NCBI GenBank assembly: GCA_050084515.1 | Contig: CM114273.1 | Coordinates: 19,964,001-20,028,000 of the forward strand | From: Blasia pusilla | Taxonomy: Eukaryota; Marchantiophyta; Marchantiopsida; Blasiales | Length of the DNA: 64,000 bases | Direction: 5' to 3' | Shown here: one piece after another, positions 12,459 to 25,200 of the stretch | Numbering within the stretch: position 1 is the first letter of the stretch | Layout: every line of letters starts with the position of its first letter | Notes under the pieces: model-generated | Told to the model about the DNA's origin: nothing | Database searches by the model: none | The model's input: only the letters and a program-made list of their open reading frames with translations | Program-made: the position numbers and the translations under genes

Positions 12459-13420
12459 ATGGATGGATCATCATCAATAGACAACGGGTCTGGTGACAAG
12501 ATTGCAAATGAAGACAATGTCACGTGGAGGGAGATGGATGACATAACTCATTGGGCCATACGTCATTTCTCGGGTGCAGTAGGCACCATCAACTTAGATA
12601 ATTTCATCATGAAATTCTACACATGGTGCGACTCGACTTCTAGGAGATATGTGCCCATATGCAATTCAACCCTTTCATGGCATGGAAGGGTTTGTTCTAG
12701 CCCTTAGAGGGCCCTCCAATGGATGATTATGTGGATTTCCAATCTTAACACTCGGTAGAGATCGATGCCTAGAGGGTGTATTGGGCTCTAGGGTATGTGT
12801 CCACTAGTGGTTGTGAGGCGAATGATGGGATAGTGAGAGGGGATAGGCCTATACCATCAGGTCGGGGACTAGATGGAGATGATGGCAGTGAGCGCGGTGA
12901 GGTGGCAGAGACCTCTGGTGCTAGAGAACCACCCCGTTTCATGATCAGTCCTACAATGGAGTTCTTTCAACATTGGTGAAGAGCTACCATGGAGTGCAGA
13001 CTAACAAGTTGGAGAGTCTACAGGATTTTTAGCTGAGATCAGGTGAGAGTATGAGAGAGGCATTCACACGCATGCATCGACTGATCATTGCTACATATGG
13101 AGTGGCTGAGGCACAATACAATATTGGTATGAGATTCTGGACCTAGAGCAAAGGAGGAGAGTCCGAGATACAATGTTGCTTCATACGGCAAAGCCCACAT
13201 TGAAGGTGGTCTCCGAGTTGTTTGAGCATGTTAAGCTTAACATGAGTGAGGAGCAAGTGGTGACCACATGATTCTCAAGAGAGCTGATGGATCCACGGGT
13301 ATCAATAGCCCTACATGTGTCTGAGCGTGCACCAATAACACGGAATCTTGTAGTGGATCGATATGCCCAAAGATCAAGGCGAGTATCATTAGCCCACAAG
13401 GAAATGGCCCATACCAACAT
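12459..13420 (+). pseudogene. Degenerate gag-like region of LTR retrotransposon
   Basis: Open fragments in changing frames translate to gag-like, charged helical text. A stretch near 13050-13120 reads MREAFTRMHRLI and YGVAEAQ. A stretch near 13137-13290 reads LDLEQRRRVRDTMLLHTAK, then SELFEHVKLNMSEEQ and SRELMDP. The style matches retrotransposon gag capsid regions. Stops and frame changes interrupt it (for example a TGA near 13269), so it is not functional. Assignment rests on style and on the protease that follows. Confidence 0.5.
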
Positions 13421-14500
13421 ATATATGTTGGCCGAGAGGGACCGGCGTTTTCTTGTTGGATGTGTAATGGGCCCCGTAGGAAAAGGGACTCTCCACAGCA
13501 TGGTAGAAGGCCGAGGGTCCCATCTAGAATGGCCCCACCAGAGTTGTAGTGTGACCATTTTCACCGATATGATCACACTAGGGTTAGGTATTTTGATCTT
13601 CACCGATAGCTATGTCAAAAGGTAGGCCAAGGGTCTGAGGGTGAGAAAGTTGGTGGAGATTGAGGACTTGACGATTGTGGTGGTAGGACTCCACCACCAT
13701 TGAGAGAAGATGGAGGACATGCACTTGATGCAACACTACTCACTTGCAATGATTAGTTGGAGTAGAGGAATGTTAACATGACGATGATTCAGAACATAGC
13801 CGGCTGAGAGTACTAGTAGCTAGTGTGGCTCCAACCTCCACGTTGTATCTAGATACATAGAAGGATTATGTAGGTTTAAGGTTTATGTGCAATGCGGCTC
13901 AAGTAGAGGCTTCTACGGTGGGGACTCGGGGTGCTATGAGAGTGACCGAGCCATTGAGAGGTGGGGTGGAAATAGACCCACATGAGGGAACCAATGGGCA
14001 ACATGCCAGAGTTCCCTAGCCATTTACGTTGTTGGAGGCATTGCATACACCATCAATGGTGCCTAGATGATTAGTAGTGCCCACAAGGGGGGTAGGTGCA
14101 TTGATGTCTCAAGGGGTTGGAGAGACAACTCCTATGACAGCTCGAGTGGAGCCAATGTTGACCACGTTGCTGGAGATGGCCACTAGGGTGAGCGAGGCTA
14201 CATGGTTTTCTACCATGGAGTTGGCGACAATAGGAGTTGAACCAATGAAGGTGTTTGGGCTGGCCACCATATTGTGTGACCATGGAGAGGTTACTGCCTC
14301 TCATTTAGAGATGGTGGATCTGCCCTTGGAGCATGTACTTGGGACAACCCCCACTTAGTCATGGCAGGCTGCGGCGGAAAAGTTGGTGGATATGCCAACT
14401 CGACTAGCCAAAGAGCGAGCCATGGTGATACCCGTTATGGACTTGTTGGAAAATTGAGCTAGAGTTTTTTGTTTGGTGAGTCCCACATATATAATGTACC
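13421..14500. other. Decayed internal region of LTR element
   Basis: This lies between the gag-like and protease-like segments. Open frames on both strands are short and without recognised motifs. No CCHC zinc knuckle could be identified. Confidence 0.4.
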
Positions 14501-14510
14501 ACACGCAATG

Positions 14511-14880
14511 CATTTTACTTGATTCCGGCGCATAACCCTTGATGTTAAGGAAGGCGACGTGTTCAATGCATGTTGGGGTTCCGGACTGGAGATATTGAGC
14601 CTTGTACCTTTCAGATATAGACCTCTATTGGGAGCGTGTCATCCACGTGACACATAACTAGACATGATTTAGTTGTTAAACTCCAACCAGATCATGAGTT
14701 AGATAGTGCGATGATGCACATTTGGACGATTATGACACTAGCAGCGTCGTATGATGTGTTGGTGAGGAGCACGGTGTTGTACCCCCTTGATTTTTGGGAG
14801 GAGACTTTTTCTTATTGGCTAGGAGGACAATCAAGTGATGGACGAGTGAGTCATTTACCTGTGCAGTTTGCAAGGTGTAG
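14511..14880 (+). pseudogene. Retropepsin-like protease remnant of LTR element
   Basis: At about 14518-14532 the plus strand reads LLDSGA, the retroviral-type aspartic protease active-site pattern (DSGA at 14521-14532), with a stop immediately after. The same frame continues with PLMLRKATCSMHVGVPDW. About 240 bases on, YDVLV, VLYPLDFWEE and SDGRVSHLPVQFAR match the region after the protease in Gypsy-type polyproteins. Several stops show decay. No reverse transcriptase, RNase H or integrase motif was found in the window. Confidence 0.6.
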
Positions 14881-15058
14881 TGGTGGTCGACGATGTGACG
14901 ATACAGTGACCACGTTGGCAAGATTCACATACGGTGTTAGTTGAACATGAGAGTTTTTGGAGGGGAGCATCCATGCGTAGGACATTCTAGTAGCAGATAG
15001 TCCCACATAGAGACATGTCAGGGTAGGTGTCTCTTCCCATACTGCAGAGACCTCTTTA

Positions 15059-15322
15059 TTGAGCGTTGATTTGCATACTAGTGCGTACGAGCTCGTGAGG
15101 CATGCGTGGAGCCATGCTTGTGTATCAGAGCAGATAGAGTCATGTGATCGTCGTGCTCTTGGAATAGAGACTTTATCTTTGGATACCACACTTGTTGTGT
15201 GGCAAAGCTTGGAGGAGGGTACGAGAGTGTTAGATCTCTTTAGAGGGATTAACATAGAAGTTAGTTGGAGTGTTGCAGAACAACATATGGATGCATCAAT
15301 ATCCTTAGTAGGAGATAGATGA
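15059..15322 (+). pseudogene. Retroelement fragment resembling DNA methyltransferase motif I
   Basis: An 87-residue open frame lies downstream of the protease remnant. Residues around 53-62 read EGTRVLDLFRGIN (bases about 15215-15254), which resembles motif I (xxLDLFxGxG-type) of C5-cytosine methyltransferases. The catalytic PC motif and the target-recognition region are not visible. C5-methyltransferase domains captured by plant and algal retrotransposons are known, so the reading is plausible. It remains a single-motif call on a decayed sequence. Confidence 0.3.
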
Positions 15323-15436
15323 GATGGATCTGTGGACGAGTACGAGAGATATGGCGGGTATGACGGCACTCACCATACTATATGTGTATAGAGTAGTAGA
15401 TTATGTCAAGTAGATATGATGTCTGCTATCTAAAGT

Positions 15437-15446
15437 TGGGGGGGGG
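15437..15446 (+). other. Polypurine tract-like run before the right LTR region
   Basis: A run of G with flanking purines lies just upstream of the repeated right-hand block (15483 onward). The position fits a polypurine tract for plus-strand priming in an LTR element. Confidence 0.4.
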
Positions 15447-15482
15447 AGAATCCAACTACCAACTAGGGGACGGTTGTGTGGT

Positions 15483-16218
15483 CTTGACGTATATGCCTGA
15501 GTGTATTTTGTCTATGAGTGGATCAACCTGTGTGATGGGAAGATCAGTGTTGTATGGTGTATAGATGTGACCAGCGATGTGGATTATGTAGAGATGTGTA
15601 TGCGCATGATATTTCTCACATCTTAGTTAACCAAAAAATATAGTTCTACCGCATCGACAACATGGAAGATCAACCGACTATTTGGATGTAACTTCGTCAT
15701 GAAATGTCGGAGGATGTTGGAGACCAATCCATTGCATCAGGAAAATTGTCATGAAGATTCTACTATTTTGGTCTTTGGCATCTAGATGACCCGTTGACCA
15801 AGTCAATGTTGACATGGTAAAATGTGCACCTAGGCTACTGCTTGGAGGCTATTTTATGGGGAAGAGCCTTTTGCTCTTTCCAAGGCTATAAGAGAGGGAG
15901 AGATGGCTTGGGAGCCATCTCTCTCATGTTGGGCCTTAAAAGCATCTCTCTTGCTTTGTGTATAGTAAGAATTAGGGCGCTTTTATCCAGATCCCCTCAT
16001 AGCGGAGGGTGGATGTGGCTCAATATACGGAGGCAGATTTGAGAATGGGGTTGGGAGTGTGAGCCATTTTTACTCTCATGTTATTTTGTGGTCTTGATGT
16101 ATATACGTGAGTATATTTCGTTTATGAGTGGATCAACATGCGTGTTGGAAAGATCGGCGCTGTGTGGTGTGTAGATGTGACAAAAAATGTGGATCATATA
16201 GCGTTGTGTATGCGCAAA
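15483..16218 (+). mobile_element. Right LTR-like region, with an internal duplication
   Basis: Positions 15785-16087 match the left LTR-like repeat (10190-10512). In addition 15483-15612 and 16087-16218 are direct copies of each other, sharing 'gtggtcttga', 'gagtggatcaac' and 'gtgtatgcgca'. The right end is thus a partly duplicated or nested LTR instead of a simple pair. Termini of the TG...CA type could not be fixed. Confidence 0.55.
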
Positions 16219-18614
16219 ACACTCCTCGTTTAGGAATTTGTAACCTTCAAAGTGGTGGTTGTTGCTTTGATAGAAAAAAAATTCACAATTTTGGATATTA
16301 CATTCAAAAATTTTGTCAGTGAAAATTTCCTATAGATTTTGATTTGTATCATTTCAAAAAAATGTTAAATATGATTTCTTGGAAATTATTCTAAAAACCA
16401 TATTTTTAATGCTTTGCAAAAATTATTAAAGTAGCGAAGATAGTTAGAAAAGAATTAAAAATAAATGAGCATAAAAAAAGGGACGAGGGCATGCTAGATG
16501 GACATGTGAGAATATATCAAATTCATATGTAATTGTCGTTCATATATAGAGTAATGTTGGATAAAGTTTGCTTTCATGTTTTAATTCCAATTTAATTGAA
16601 GAAGACTTTTTTTGAATGAAATATAAAAATTTATTGTTTTGAATAAAATGCATATTGAAATAAATAATTTACATCCTCTACCACAAGTCGTAACGTTAAA
16701 TTTTCACACATAAAACATCTAGAAAACAAAATTAAAGGTAGCAATAATACACTTGAAACTTAGGTTTGAGCGCTCCTCCGTTCATGGGTCTTACTTCCTC
16801 ATTTCCACTAAAGATTAAAAAAAAAAAACTTTAAATTTTCTATACTATAAGAGGGAATAACAAAAAACAATCGCATTTATTGAGTGGAGAAGATGAGTGT
16901 AGTTAGTAAACGAAGTGTCAAACCTTTTCCTAATAGCCCCATACATGTGTATGGCTGGAGGGATGAATTAATGTCCTTTGCGAAGATGAGAATAAATTTG
17001 AGTCTTCTTTACTATCACCGTCGCTCCTTGTGATCCTCCTTACAACATTGGCTACCACCATCACAACTTTTTGTGTCACATAAAGATCATTATGAATAAG
17101 GGAATCTTTCATGGAGTGGTGTTGCCCTCTATATACAAGGAAGTCGCTCTTACGAACAATACAAAACAGACTATCCCGCACAACATCATGAGTAGCAATC
17201 CTCTCATCCCGAACTAGACAACGTGCGAAATACACACAAAGAAAATCTAGACTCAAACGATACTCACGATATCTTCTCGAATGAACCACAAATGGCTTAG
17301 AAAGATCCAAACAAAATCTCCACGATGAAAATAATTGGTATGATATAGGAATAAAAATTTAGGAGGCGTGCACTCGCCCATCCCTTCCCAACGCAACACA
17401 AGTTTGAATCTCCATGGGAACAAACAACTAGAGCAACCCGCAAAACTCTCCCCATACCACATCCAAAAAATTTAATCACATGAATGTAGCACTATAATCT
17501 CTCATGGGATGAGATTGCATGGGATAGGGACCAAACATAAACCTAATAACATAGGAAATATGACGGCAAAGTGTGTAGTCTACGGGCATGGGCAATTTCT
17601 AAAGCCAACTTTCAGTTTGCAGCATGTGGACCCCGGGGTATTCACGGGTCCTCAGCTGTGGTTGAGTTGGAGGTGATTAGTGCCTTAGCGCTTGTCCCCA
17701 TGGAAGCAGTTATGGGTCGTTGGGTCCTAGATCTTGGGGATCTATGATCCAAATTTCACAGACCAATGATGGGTCTTGGGTCCGTTCATGCCGCAAATAC
17801 ACAATGCGGAAAGTCCAAGGACAATCCTTGGAGTTTCTACGTGCTACAACCCATATAGAGTTTTCACGGAATGGGTTACACCTGATTACTTTTCAAGGAT
17901 TTGGATTTGGAATGCGAGTGGCGCCACTCTCAATACAGAACTAGACATTCTCTAAACCCTGTTTTGGTTGCAAAACCCATAGACCACAAGGTGAAAATAT
18001 GTGCCCACGGGCTGAAATTGCTAATCGGACCCACATAGGACCTCAGACTAGGACCCAAAGGACGTTTCCATGGGTACCTACCCTTAGTAGTAGTCACAGG
18101 GTGCAGTTGGGGTAGACAATAAATTCCATCATCGGTGATGGACAATTGAGTCCCTTCTTCCGTTCACAACAACAAGAGTCTGACTTTCACGTCACGATTC
18201 TGGCTCGCCGGTACTAGAGATGGAGCTAGGGAGGACCGAGAACAATAGGTGTTGAGTTTGCCATCCTTTGAGCGGTCTCAATGCCACATCAGATGTAGTA
18301 GGTGAGTATATGGGGAGATAACTATAGTGATGAGGAATTCAATGCGGGGCATTCGGATTGCTATTTATTGGTCTATTTTGTTTAATTATTTAGTTGACTT
18401 ATTTTAATTTTTCATGAAAATAGGGAAAATGGGAGATATTTATCTTATAAGGTGAAATATATTTAGATTGTTTTATAAAACAAACTGATAGAAAGAAGTT
18501 TCAAACTATCTGAACATGAAAAAAAATACAAATTGGTTAGGAACTTTAATTATATCCATTGGGTTTTTTTTTATCACACATGCGTTTTTTCATGGCCATT
18601 TCAAATGGATCCAA
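16219..18614. other. Intergenic DNA, no gene seen
   Basis: It is AT-rich to about 17600, then moderately GC-balanced from 17600 to 18200. No supported coding region, splice pattern or repeat boundary was found. Confidence 0.5.
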
Positions 18615-18790
18615 ACTATATTATTATTGGAGAGTGCCTTCTTCATTTGCGAACACATTTTGCAATTGGGTAGAAAGAAAAAATGTTTCTCATACTACGG
18701 GCAGCAAGAAAGAAGTTTTGTGGGCAGTTTAGGTTAGTCCCTACATGGTTAGTCCCTTCACTTTTGTGCATGGCACAGATTGTACACTAG
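18615..18790 (+). mobile_element. Short non-autonomous Helitron-like element
   Basis: The left end reads ACTATATTATTATTGGAGAG, with the canonical TC changed to AC. The right end carries a TGTGC-ATG-GCACA hairpin at about 18765-18777, then CTAG at 18787-18790 followed by T. At about 176 bp it matches the size of the copies at 60491 and 62523. It has no coding capacity. Confidence 0.6.
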
Positions 18791-20290
18791 TCTTTTGATC
18801 ATAATAACATAAGTTTGCTTGGTTTTCATAGGCCTCCAAGATGTTAGTCAAATTCCAAGGGTATAAAAAGAGGATACCAATATATAGGTTTTTCTTAACC
18901 CTTACAATAGCACACGTTGCATTTCATTTTTTTTCCTATTTTAACAATTTAAATATCTAATTTTTTGATTAAAATTTCACAACAAAAAATATTGGGATTT
19001 GAAAGATTTTAAGAAAAGCTCTTCTCAACATTATTCTTCATATGAAGGGAAAACACACTAATTCCATTATACTCAACATTATGGAACTATCATTCATTAA
19101 AGAGCTCCCTTGGGGACTATCATTGTTTAAGAAGCCTCTTGACTCGCAAATAATGGGGGGAGTTTGTATTCAATATGCCTTGCAAGTTTTAATATAACTT
19201 TGGAAACCATATTAGGGTTCAATGTCGCATGGATGGACGATGGAGCAAATAGGTCTCCCACACTTCACTCAATCCTACATGGAAGTACTATACGACACGA
19301 TCAAGAGGCTTTTGAGGTAATGATCGTCCCCAAGAGACCTCTTAAGAAATTTCCTTTGAGAGTAAAGAAGGATTCCCTCTCCAGTGTTCACAACGTAGAA
19401 TCATAAATGGTTTAGTTGTTTTTCTCACTACGGAGAAAATTTACAATAAGAAAATACCATTGCATTATATGTTATGTTTGATAACTATAAATAGTCGGTG
19501 CTTTGTATGACAAAAGACATCTTACAAATAACTTTTTTTCTCATAAAGGTGATGGAGGTTATCACTTTGACTAATAGAAAATAGTTTTCTAGCAACCAAA
19601 TATGGATACATGAAGAAAGAAATAGCCTTACAACACTTTGCCCACAACCCCCACGTATGCTTAATGGAGCGAGATGTTTTATGTTGTAAATTGATGCATT
19701 ATTTATCCTGCAATCACGGATTTATCTCAAGAAGGGGGAATTGTACCACAATTAGCAAGAGATGATGAACAATGAGACCAAGCATTTAGCTTGTGAAATG
19801 ACTGATGAGTTTTCCCTAGTTCTTAAAAGAGTTGGATCATGGATTTGCCAAGTTGACAAAGACATGGGGTGTTGAATTTTCCGCTATTAAAAAATAAATG
19901 AAGAAGATAGTTACGGCCCCTACAAGCACTCGCTGTTTTTTTCCCTCTCCATCTAGCCTATCCATGCGTGTTTAATAATCAATTTCTCCCCCTCCAATCA
20001 CACCAATTCAAACTTTCCCATCACAATTGAAATCCACTTTTTCCTATGTTTCTCTCCCTCCCCCCATACATATAGCAACTTTTGTGCGTCATGCAAACTG
20101 GATAAATCATGGAAAGGTTGCCGTTGGGTCAGATTAAGGTGGGATAGGGCATGAGTGGTAGAGAAAGGAAGATGCACTTGGAAAACCCATCGGAAGTACA
20201 AAAGAGGGGGACTCAAAGAGTCAAAACCTGAAAAGAGAAAAAGAGGGAGGGTGGATGAATTTCACATTATTGAGTGGTATTTCGTAATGC
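18791..20290. other. AT-rich intergenic DNA
   Basis: No gene is supported. Short open frames show no motifs. Confidence 0.55.
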
Positions 20291-20334
20291 CAAAATATTT
20301 ATTTACTTACATAATTAAACGAATAGTTTCGAAT

Positions 20335-20715
20335 AGTGAAAACCTGGTGACCGGCATTAACTATCCGCCACTTCATAGTCACCTCATTTCGCCCGCACTG
20401 ATTGGACTTCCCGAGAAGATCCAAGTCCAAGTCCTGTCTCCGGTCCGGTCCGGTCGACGGAAGAAGTCTGAACTCGCGACATTCCTCCGAACCGAGACGA
20501 GGCGCGCGACTCAAGTCGCTCAACCCCAAGATTTCGCTTCCTTCAAGAACACCCGACATCCTTTCCCAAATTCCCACACCACAAGAGGAGGTCTGCTTAC
20601 GCAAAATAAATATAAATATGAATATAAATCGCGGCCAAAGAGCCCGATAGTCAACGCCCGCAAAGGGAAACGGACGAATTGCAAACGCCACGAATTATAT
20701 TATATTGGGTTCAGC
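20335..20715. other. GC/CpG-rich island without recognised gene
   Basis: A short CpG-rich island lies in AT-rich surroundings. It is open for over 100 codons in two frames on opposite strands (plus from about 20155, minus from 20691), but neither translation resembles a known family. The double-strand openness is probably compositional. Confidence 0.45.
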
Positions 20716-21593
20716 CGTTTTAAGAGGAGAAAACGAAGTTGATTAAAAATTGCAGTTGTTTTTAGGAGGAGTAATAAGAGATTCACGTATTTAAAAAGTT
20801 ATGTATGCTATTTTAAAAATAAGAACCTTTGAATTTTTAATAAACACCTGAAAATCAAATTTATTTTTATGAAAAATGTGCTCTTTTGATTGCAACCAAG
20901 GTTTGGGGGAAACCCGAGTTATGAGTAGAGCTAGTTAGTGAGGAGCCACCTCTTCGCTACAACTCTTAGGAGAAAAAGGCCTTGGAAAGAGGCTGTTCCA
21001 TTTTATCAAAAACCATACATTTTTCATGTATGTATTGACGGTTTGGAAAGTAATGACTGCAACAAAACAACTCCCTTGAATGAGATTGTAATCATCTCAC
21101 TAGGATGCTACTTCAATTTTTAGGGAGACTTCGGGCTGTGAGTGATTTTAGCCATTTAAAAAAAATCAACCCAATTTCTTTTGACGTGGTTAGAATAAAA
21201 CCGACCCGAACATGAGGGATGTCTTTCTTTAGGATCAATGGGCTACTGTGGCACAACCACAAACCTTCATTTTAAAAATGTCAATACATTTGGGATCGTA
21301 AAAAGAAAGACACAAAAAACATAAATAAGAAAATAAAACAAGATGGGATGGGATCTTATCCATTGTAGAATGAGGGGAGACACATACAAGTGGGAAACAT
21401 ATGACGTGAGCCCAAAACAAAAGGAAAACCCTAGAATATAACCTCATTAGTATACAAGAAGTGGGCATTGATTGGAGAGAACAATTTCATATCATATCTA
21501 AAACGTTATAATTTCATATTGATTAATTCATTTAATAAACTCAGAAATTGGATGACTTTATTCTTATATTATAAATCACACAACTGCATGCTT
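20716..21593. other. AT-rich intergenic DNA
   Basis: No gene or clear repeat boundary is seen. Confidence 0.55.
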
Positions 21594-21740
21594 AAGTAGT
21601 AATAACGAGTGGAAAGCCCATGCATGGCAGTGGGTCATGTTGCAAAAAAAAATTATCAGAAAAATAATAATTTCTTGTTGTTGGATTACAACATCCAAAA
21701 AAATGTTTATAAATTAAAAAAAACTCTCCAATAATAATAT
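21594..21740 (-). mobile_element. Possible Helitron-like element, minus orientation, degraded
   Basis: The right end CTCTCCAATAATAATATAAA is the near reverse complement of the family's 5' end, with GA changed to AA. A GCCCATGCATGGC palindromic hairpin near 21617-21629 is placed as expected for the 3' hairpin. A clean CTAG is missing, so the left boundary is approximate. Confidence 0.3.
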
Positions 21741-21876
21741 AAATTTCCCTTCTTTCACAAATAAGGATACTCCTACTGTTACCTTTCATTTTATTTTAGA
21801 AACCCTCGTTTTACCCTCAGTCCTTCCTTCCTAAGGATCGACCCATCACGAAGGACCGCCCGTCGACAGGCCGGCT

Positions 21877-21936
21877 GATCTGGCAATATCGTCGGTGGTG
21901 GTGCACGCTGCCCACCACCGACGATATTGCCAGATC
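21877..21936. repeat. 25-bp perfect hairpin in a GC-rich island
   Basis: Left arm 21877-21901 and right arm 21912-21936 are exact reverse complements with a 10-base loop. Two smaller hairpins follow at once: CCGTAGGC/GCCTACGG (from about 21936) and CCATCCAC/GTGGATGG (21963-21970/21975-21982). The cluster sits at the start of the GC-rich block 21830-22180. It could be a miniature inverted-repeat element, a structured RNA or a small-RNA precursor; none can be chosen from sequence alone. Confidence 0.85.
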
Positions 21937-21982
21937 CGTAGGCAATTGGATGGCCTACGGATCCATCCACAGTCGTGGATGG

Positions 21983-22200
21983 AAGGTCATGAGTACGTGT
22001 AGTGGAAGCTCGCACGTTCGTTGGACGGGAGTCCCATGACCGCACATCTGCCAGCGAAGACAGCTATGGGCCGTCGATGCTACGTGGCTCTCTCGATTGG
22101 CACCCCATAATTCCGTCCACCATCAGACTTCATTTGCTATCATGCTCTCCGTCCGTGTTACCTTCCGTTTGTACGCGTCCCATTTCCTTCTATTTGAAGT
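21983..22200. other. GC/CpG-rich island without recognised gene
   Basis: This is the continuation of the GC-rich block after the hairpin cluster. No coding motif was recognised. Confidence 0.45.
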
Positions 22201-25200
22201 ATTAAATTGTATTTAAATAATCGTTACTCGTGAAGAATTTTCCCGAATGGGGACATAAATGTAGGCATTCCATTGGGTATGGAAATATAATCTGGAAACA
22301 TTAAAATCTCATTTTAATTCTATTAATCCTCTTAAGTTTTTCTCATTTCAATGTTTTTCTCCTCTTCCATAGCTTTCTCATCCTCCAACCCTCCAAATTT
22401 AATTTTTAGGGTTTTTATTTTTTTATTGAAAATTACCTATATTATTATATTCTCACAATTAATCATATTATTCTAAAATTTATTTTTAATTATCATTACA
22501 TTAATGGAAATTAAAGAAAAAATAAAATTAAGTTTTAGAAGGGAGGGGGATGAATCTTTGAAAGTTACTATTTTACCTTATAACATTCATCGGATGTGGA
22601 TTAATCTTTTCTTCATGCCAAGTGGTTTCTCTGTAAAATAAGTTGATTGAGATTTAAAACTTTAGTAGAGGTATAAAAGCTAACCAAGATAATTTTAGGA
22701 ATGAATTTCTTATAAGCTTTTCATAAAAAAATGGAAAACCCGCGATAATCCCCTGAAAAATATTCAAATTGTTGTGAAAAATGAGAGGATGTAAAAAATT
22801 TCCTTGTATATTGGTTATATCTCTCTTTCTTTCATTCATCAACTACTTCTTATGAGACAAGATGAGTATGGTAAGGATTTTTGTGGAATTATTCTCATTA
22901 CACTAATATAAATTTTAAGTCATTCAATCCCAGACACATGAAATTCTATACGTACAAAGAGAAGCTTTGAGATGGTTAACTCTCAAAAAAATTAATAAAA
23001 TGCACAAGACATCCATAAGTGAGCATAATTATTTGCTCACTCGCTAATATTTTTCAGATATTTTTTCTAATTTCTTAATCTCAAATTAGGTTTGATTTTT
23101 TCAAGAGATTTCTCCATGCATGAGACACGACTTAAGGTGCATAACCAACTATTATAATTTTAAATTTATAGATTTTATTATAATCATAAAAATTATATAG
23201 ATTGAATGAAATAGTATGAGAGTTCTTATATGACATGAATTGTAGGGTGTGAGAACATCATTAAAATATTGAGTTTGATAAACGTGGAAAAAATGTCCAC
23301 TATAGGTTATTCCTAGTAAGATGTAAGAAAATCATAAAGAAACATAGTTTGACTAACATAAATATGGTGATTTTTGTGATGTTGTTGGATTGACGACATT
23401 TTACAATCAAAACTGAAATTTCCCAAGTGCGACTGTATTTTTAGGTGGCATTACCTTCTCAACATATATCATACCAAGATTATTGCAAAGGTGTGAAACA
23501 ATCATGAAATAAGGTTTGTACTAACCCTTTTCAAATAAGGTAACTACCTCAAATCTCTCCAAAATAGGATATTCAGATTGACATGTGGCAAGTGGTAAGA
23601 AAATCCTTCATATCTATATCTTCTTTTGGAAGAGGGAAACAATTTTCTTCAACATAATCCATACGTAAGAAAACATTGTATTTAAAGATTTACTTTGATC
23701 TAACATTTTGACACTCATCATCCTTCCAACGAATCCCAACCCTTTTAAAGCTATTTAAAATTTCAAACCTGGCTTAGGCATGATCGATCACGGAAGGACT
23801 CAACCATAGAGTATAAAAAACTGGCCATCTCTAAATTTTCTTGGTATACGACTTCACATTAAGAATCTAGATTCTTCTAGTAGCTTCAGAAATTTGAACA
23901 CATATAGACAATAAAAGTTCTCCCATGTCATTGAACAAAAGAGGACTCATGCAAGAAAACATTCACTAAAATCCTAGCTGATAGATAAGCGAATCTTGCA
24001 TAGGATTTTAATCTTGTAACACCTTGCATTTAATCACATGGATAAGATGATGAAATGCTCGAATATACCATATCTTAAAAGTAGGGAATTTTGTCACGTC
24101 TCAATAAATCCATTTTTTGGTTCTTCATGTTTGGTGATTGAATATTGCTCCCAACATGGTACTCATGTGTGACTATGCTAGGATTATGGATCCAACCGCC
24201 GCAACCCTATGCCTTGAGAGTTTTCATTAGATCGTTCCATCATTTTCCACAATAAATTAGAGAGATCAATAGAAATTTAATCCATATTTAATAACATAGA
24301 GGTAGGGGCTAAGCATAGAACTCTTTATGAATTATATGTGCCATATTTTTAATTTCCAAAGTTAATATAATAAATTTTCACTAAATATTTTCAAATTCAC
24401 TTATGTGAACTTTTTCCACAAACACTTATAAATTTTGCCTAAGGAAAATCTTCATTAAAAATCCTAGAATCAATCCATTGTAAATTTGAAAAAAAAGTTC
24501 AAAATATTACCAATGATCCTAGAGATCTACGAGGATGACTAATCATAGTAAGTTAAAATTTAAAGTTTCTGTTTCATTTAAAATTGGTGTGCTAGGAAAT
24601 GGGGGGTTTTTCCTTTCATAGGATATTTGAAAATCCATTTGAAATCGGGTTTTACCTTCCCCATGAAAAGACCCCCGAGACCGTGGAAATTACTTGCCAT
24701 TTTAAATAAACTAATAATTGAAGAAGTATCGGTCCATCATGCGATTAATGTAAAATGAACACCCGGCAATTATTGAGTTTTTAGGAGATGTCAAAATTTG
24801 TCTTAAAAATTTGTTTATTGTTATTCTTTTGTGTGCTTGGCACACATCATCAAACCAGAAGTTATAAAGAATTATTTTCTTCTATTTACAATCTGCCTTC
24901 TCTTTCCAAAGGCTTAAACAAGAAAGAAAAGGAAAAAAAGAGAGGAAAAGGAAACCAAAATAGATTCATAGAAATCTATAATTGGTAGTTGATTTGAACG
25001 GAGTACAAACCTATGCCACGCCATAAGCTAATCTTGTCACACACAAGTTCAATATCCTTTTTCATTACATTCCAAATTTTTCTTTCCTTTAAAGGTTTCG
25101 TTCTTCATAACATATGTAAAAACTGAGATTTATATTATTAAGAGAGGATAGATGTACATTTGTCTTTTGAAAACCGTTCTCCTCTAACATAAATCACAAG

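Noticed and set aside
20155-20742. 195-codon plus-strand frame in a GC-rich island as a protein gene
   Set aside because: Basic, low-information translation, an equally open frame on the opposite strand and no known motif.
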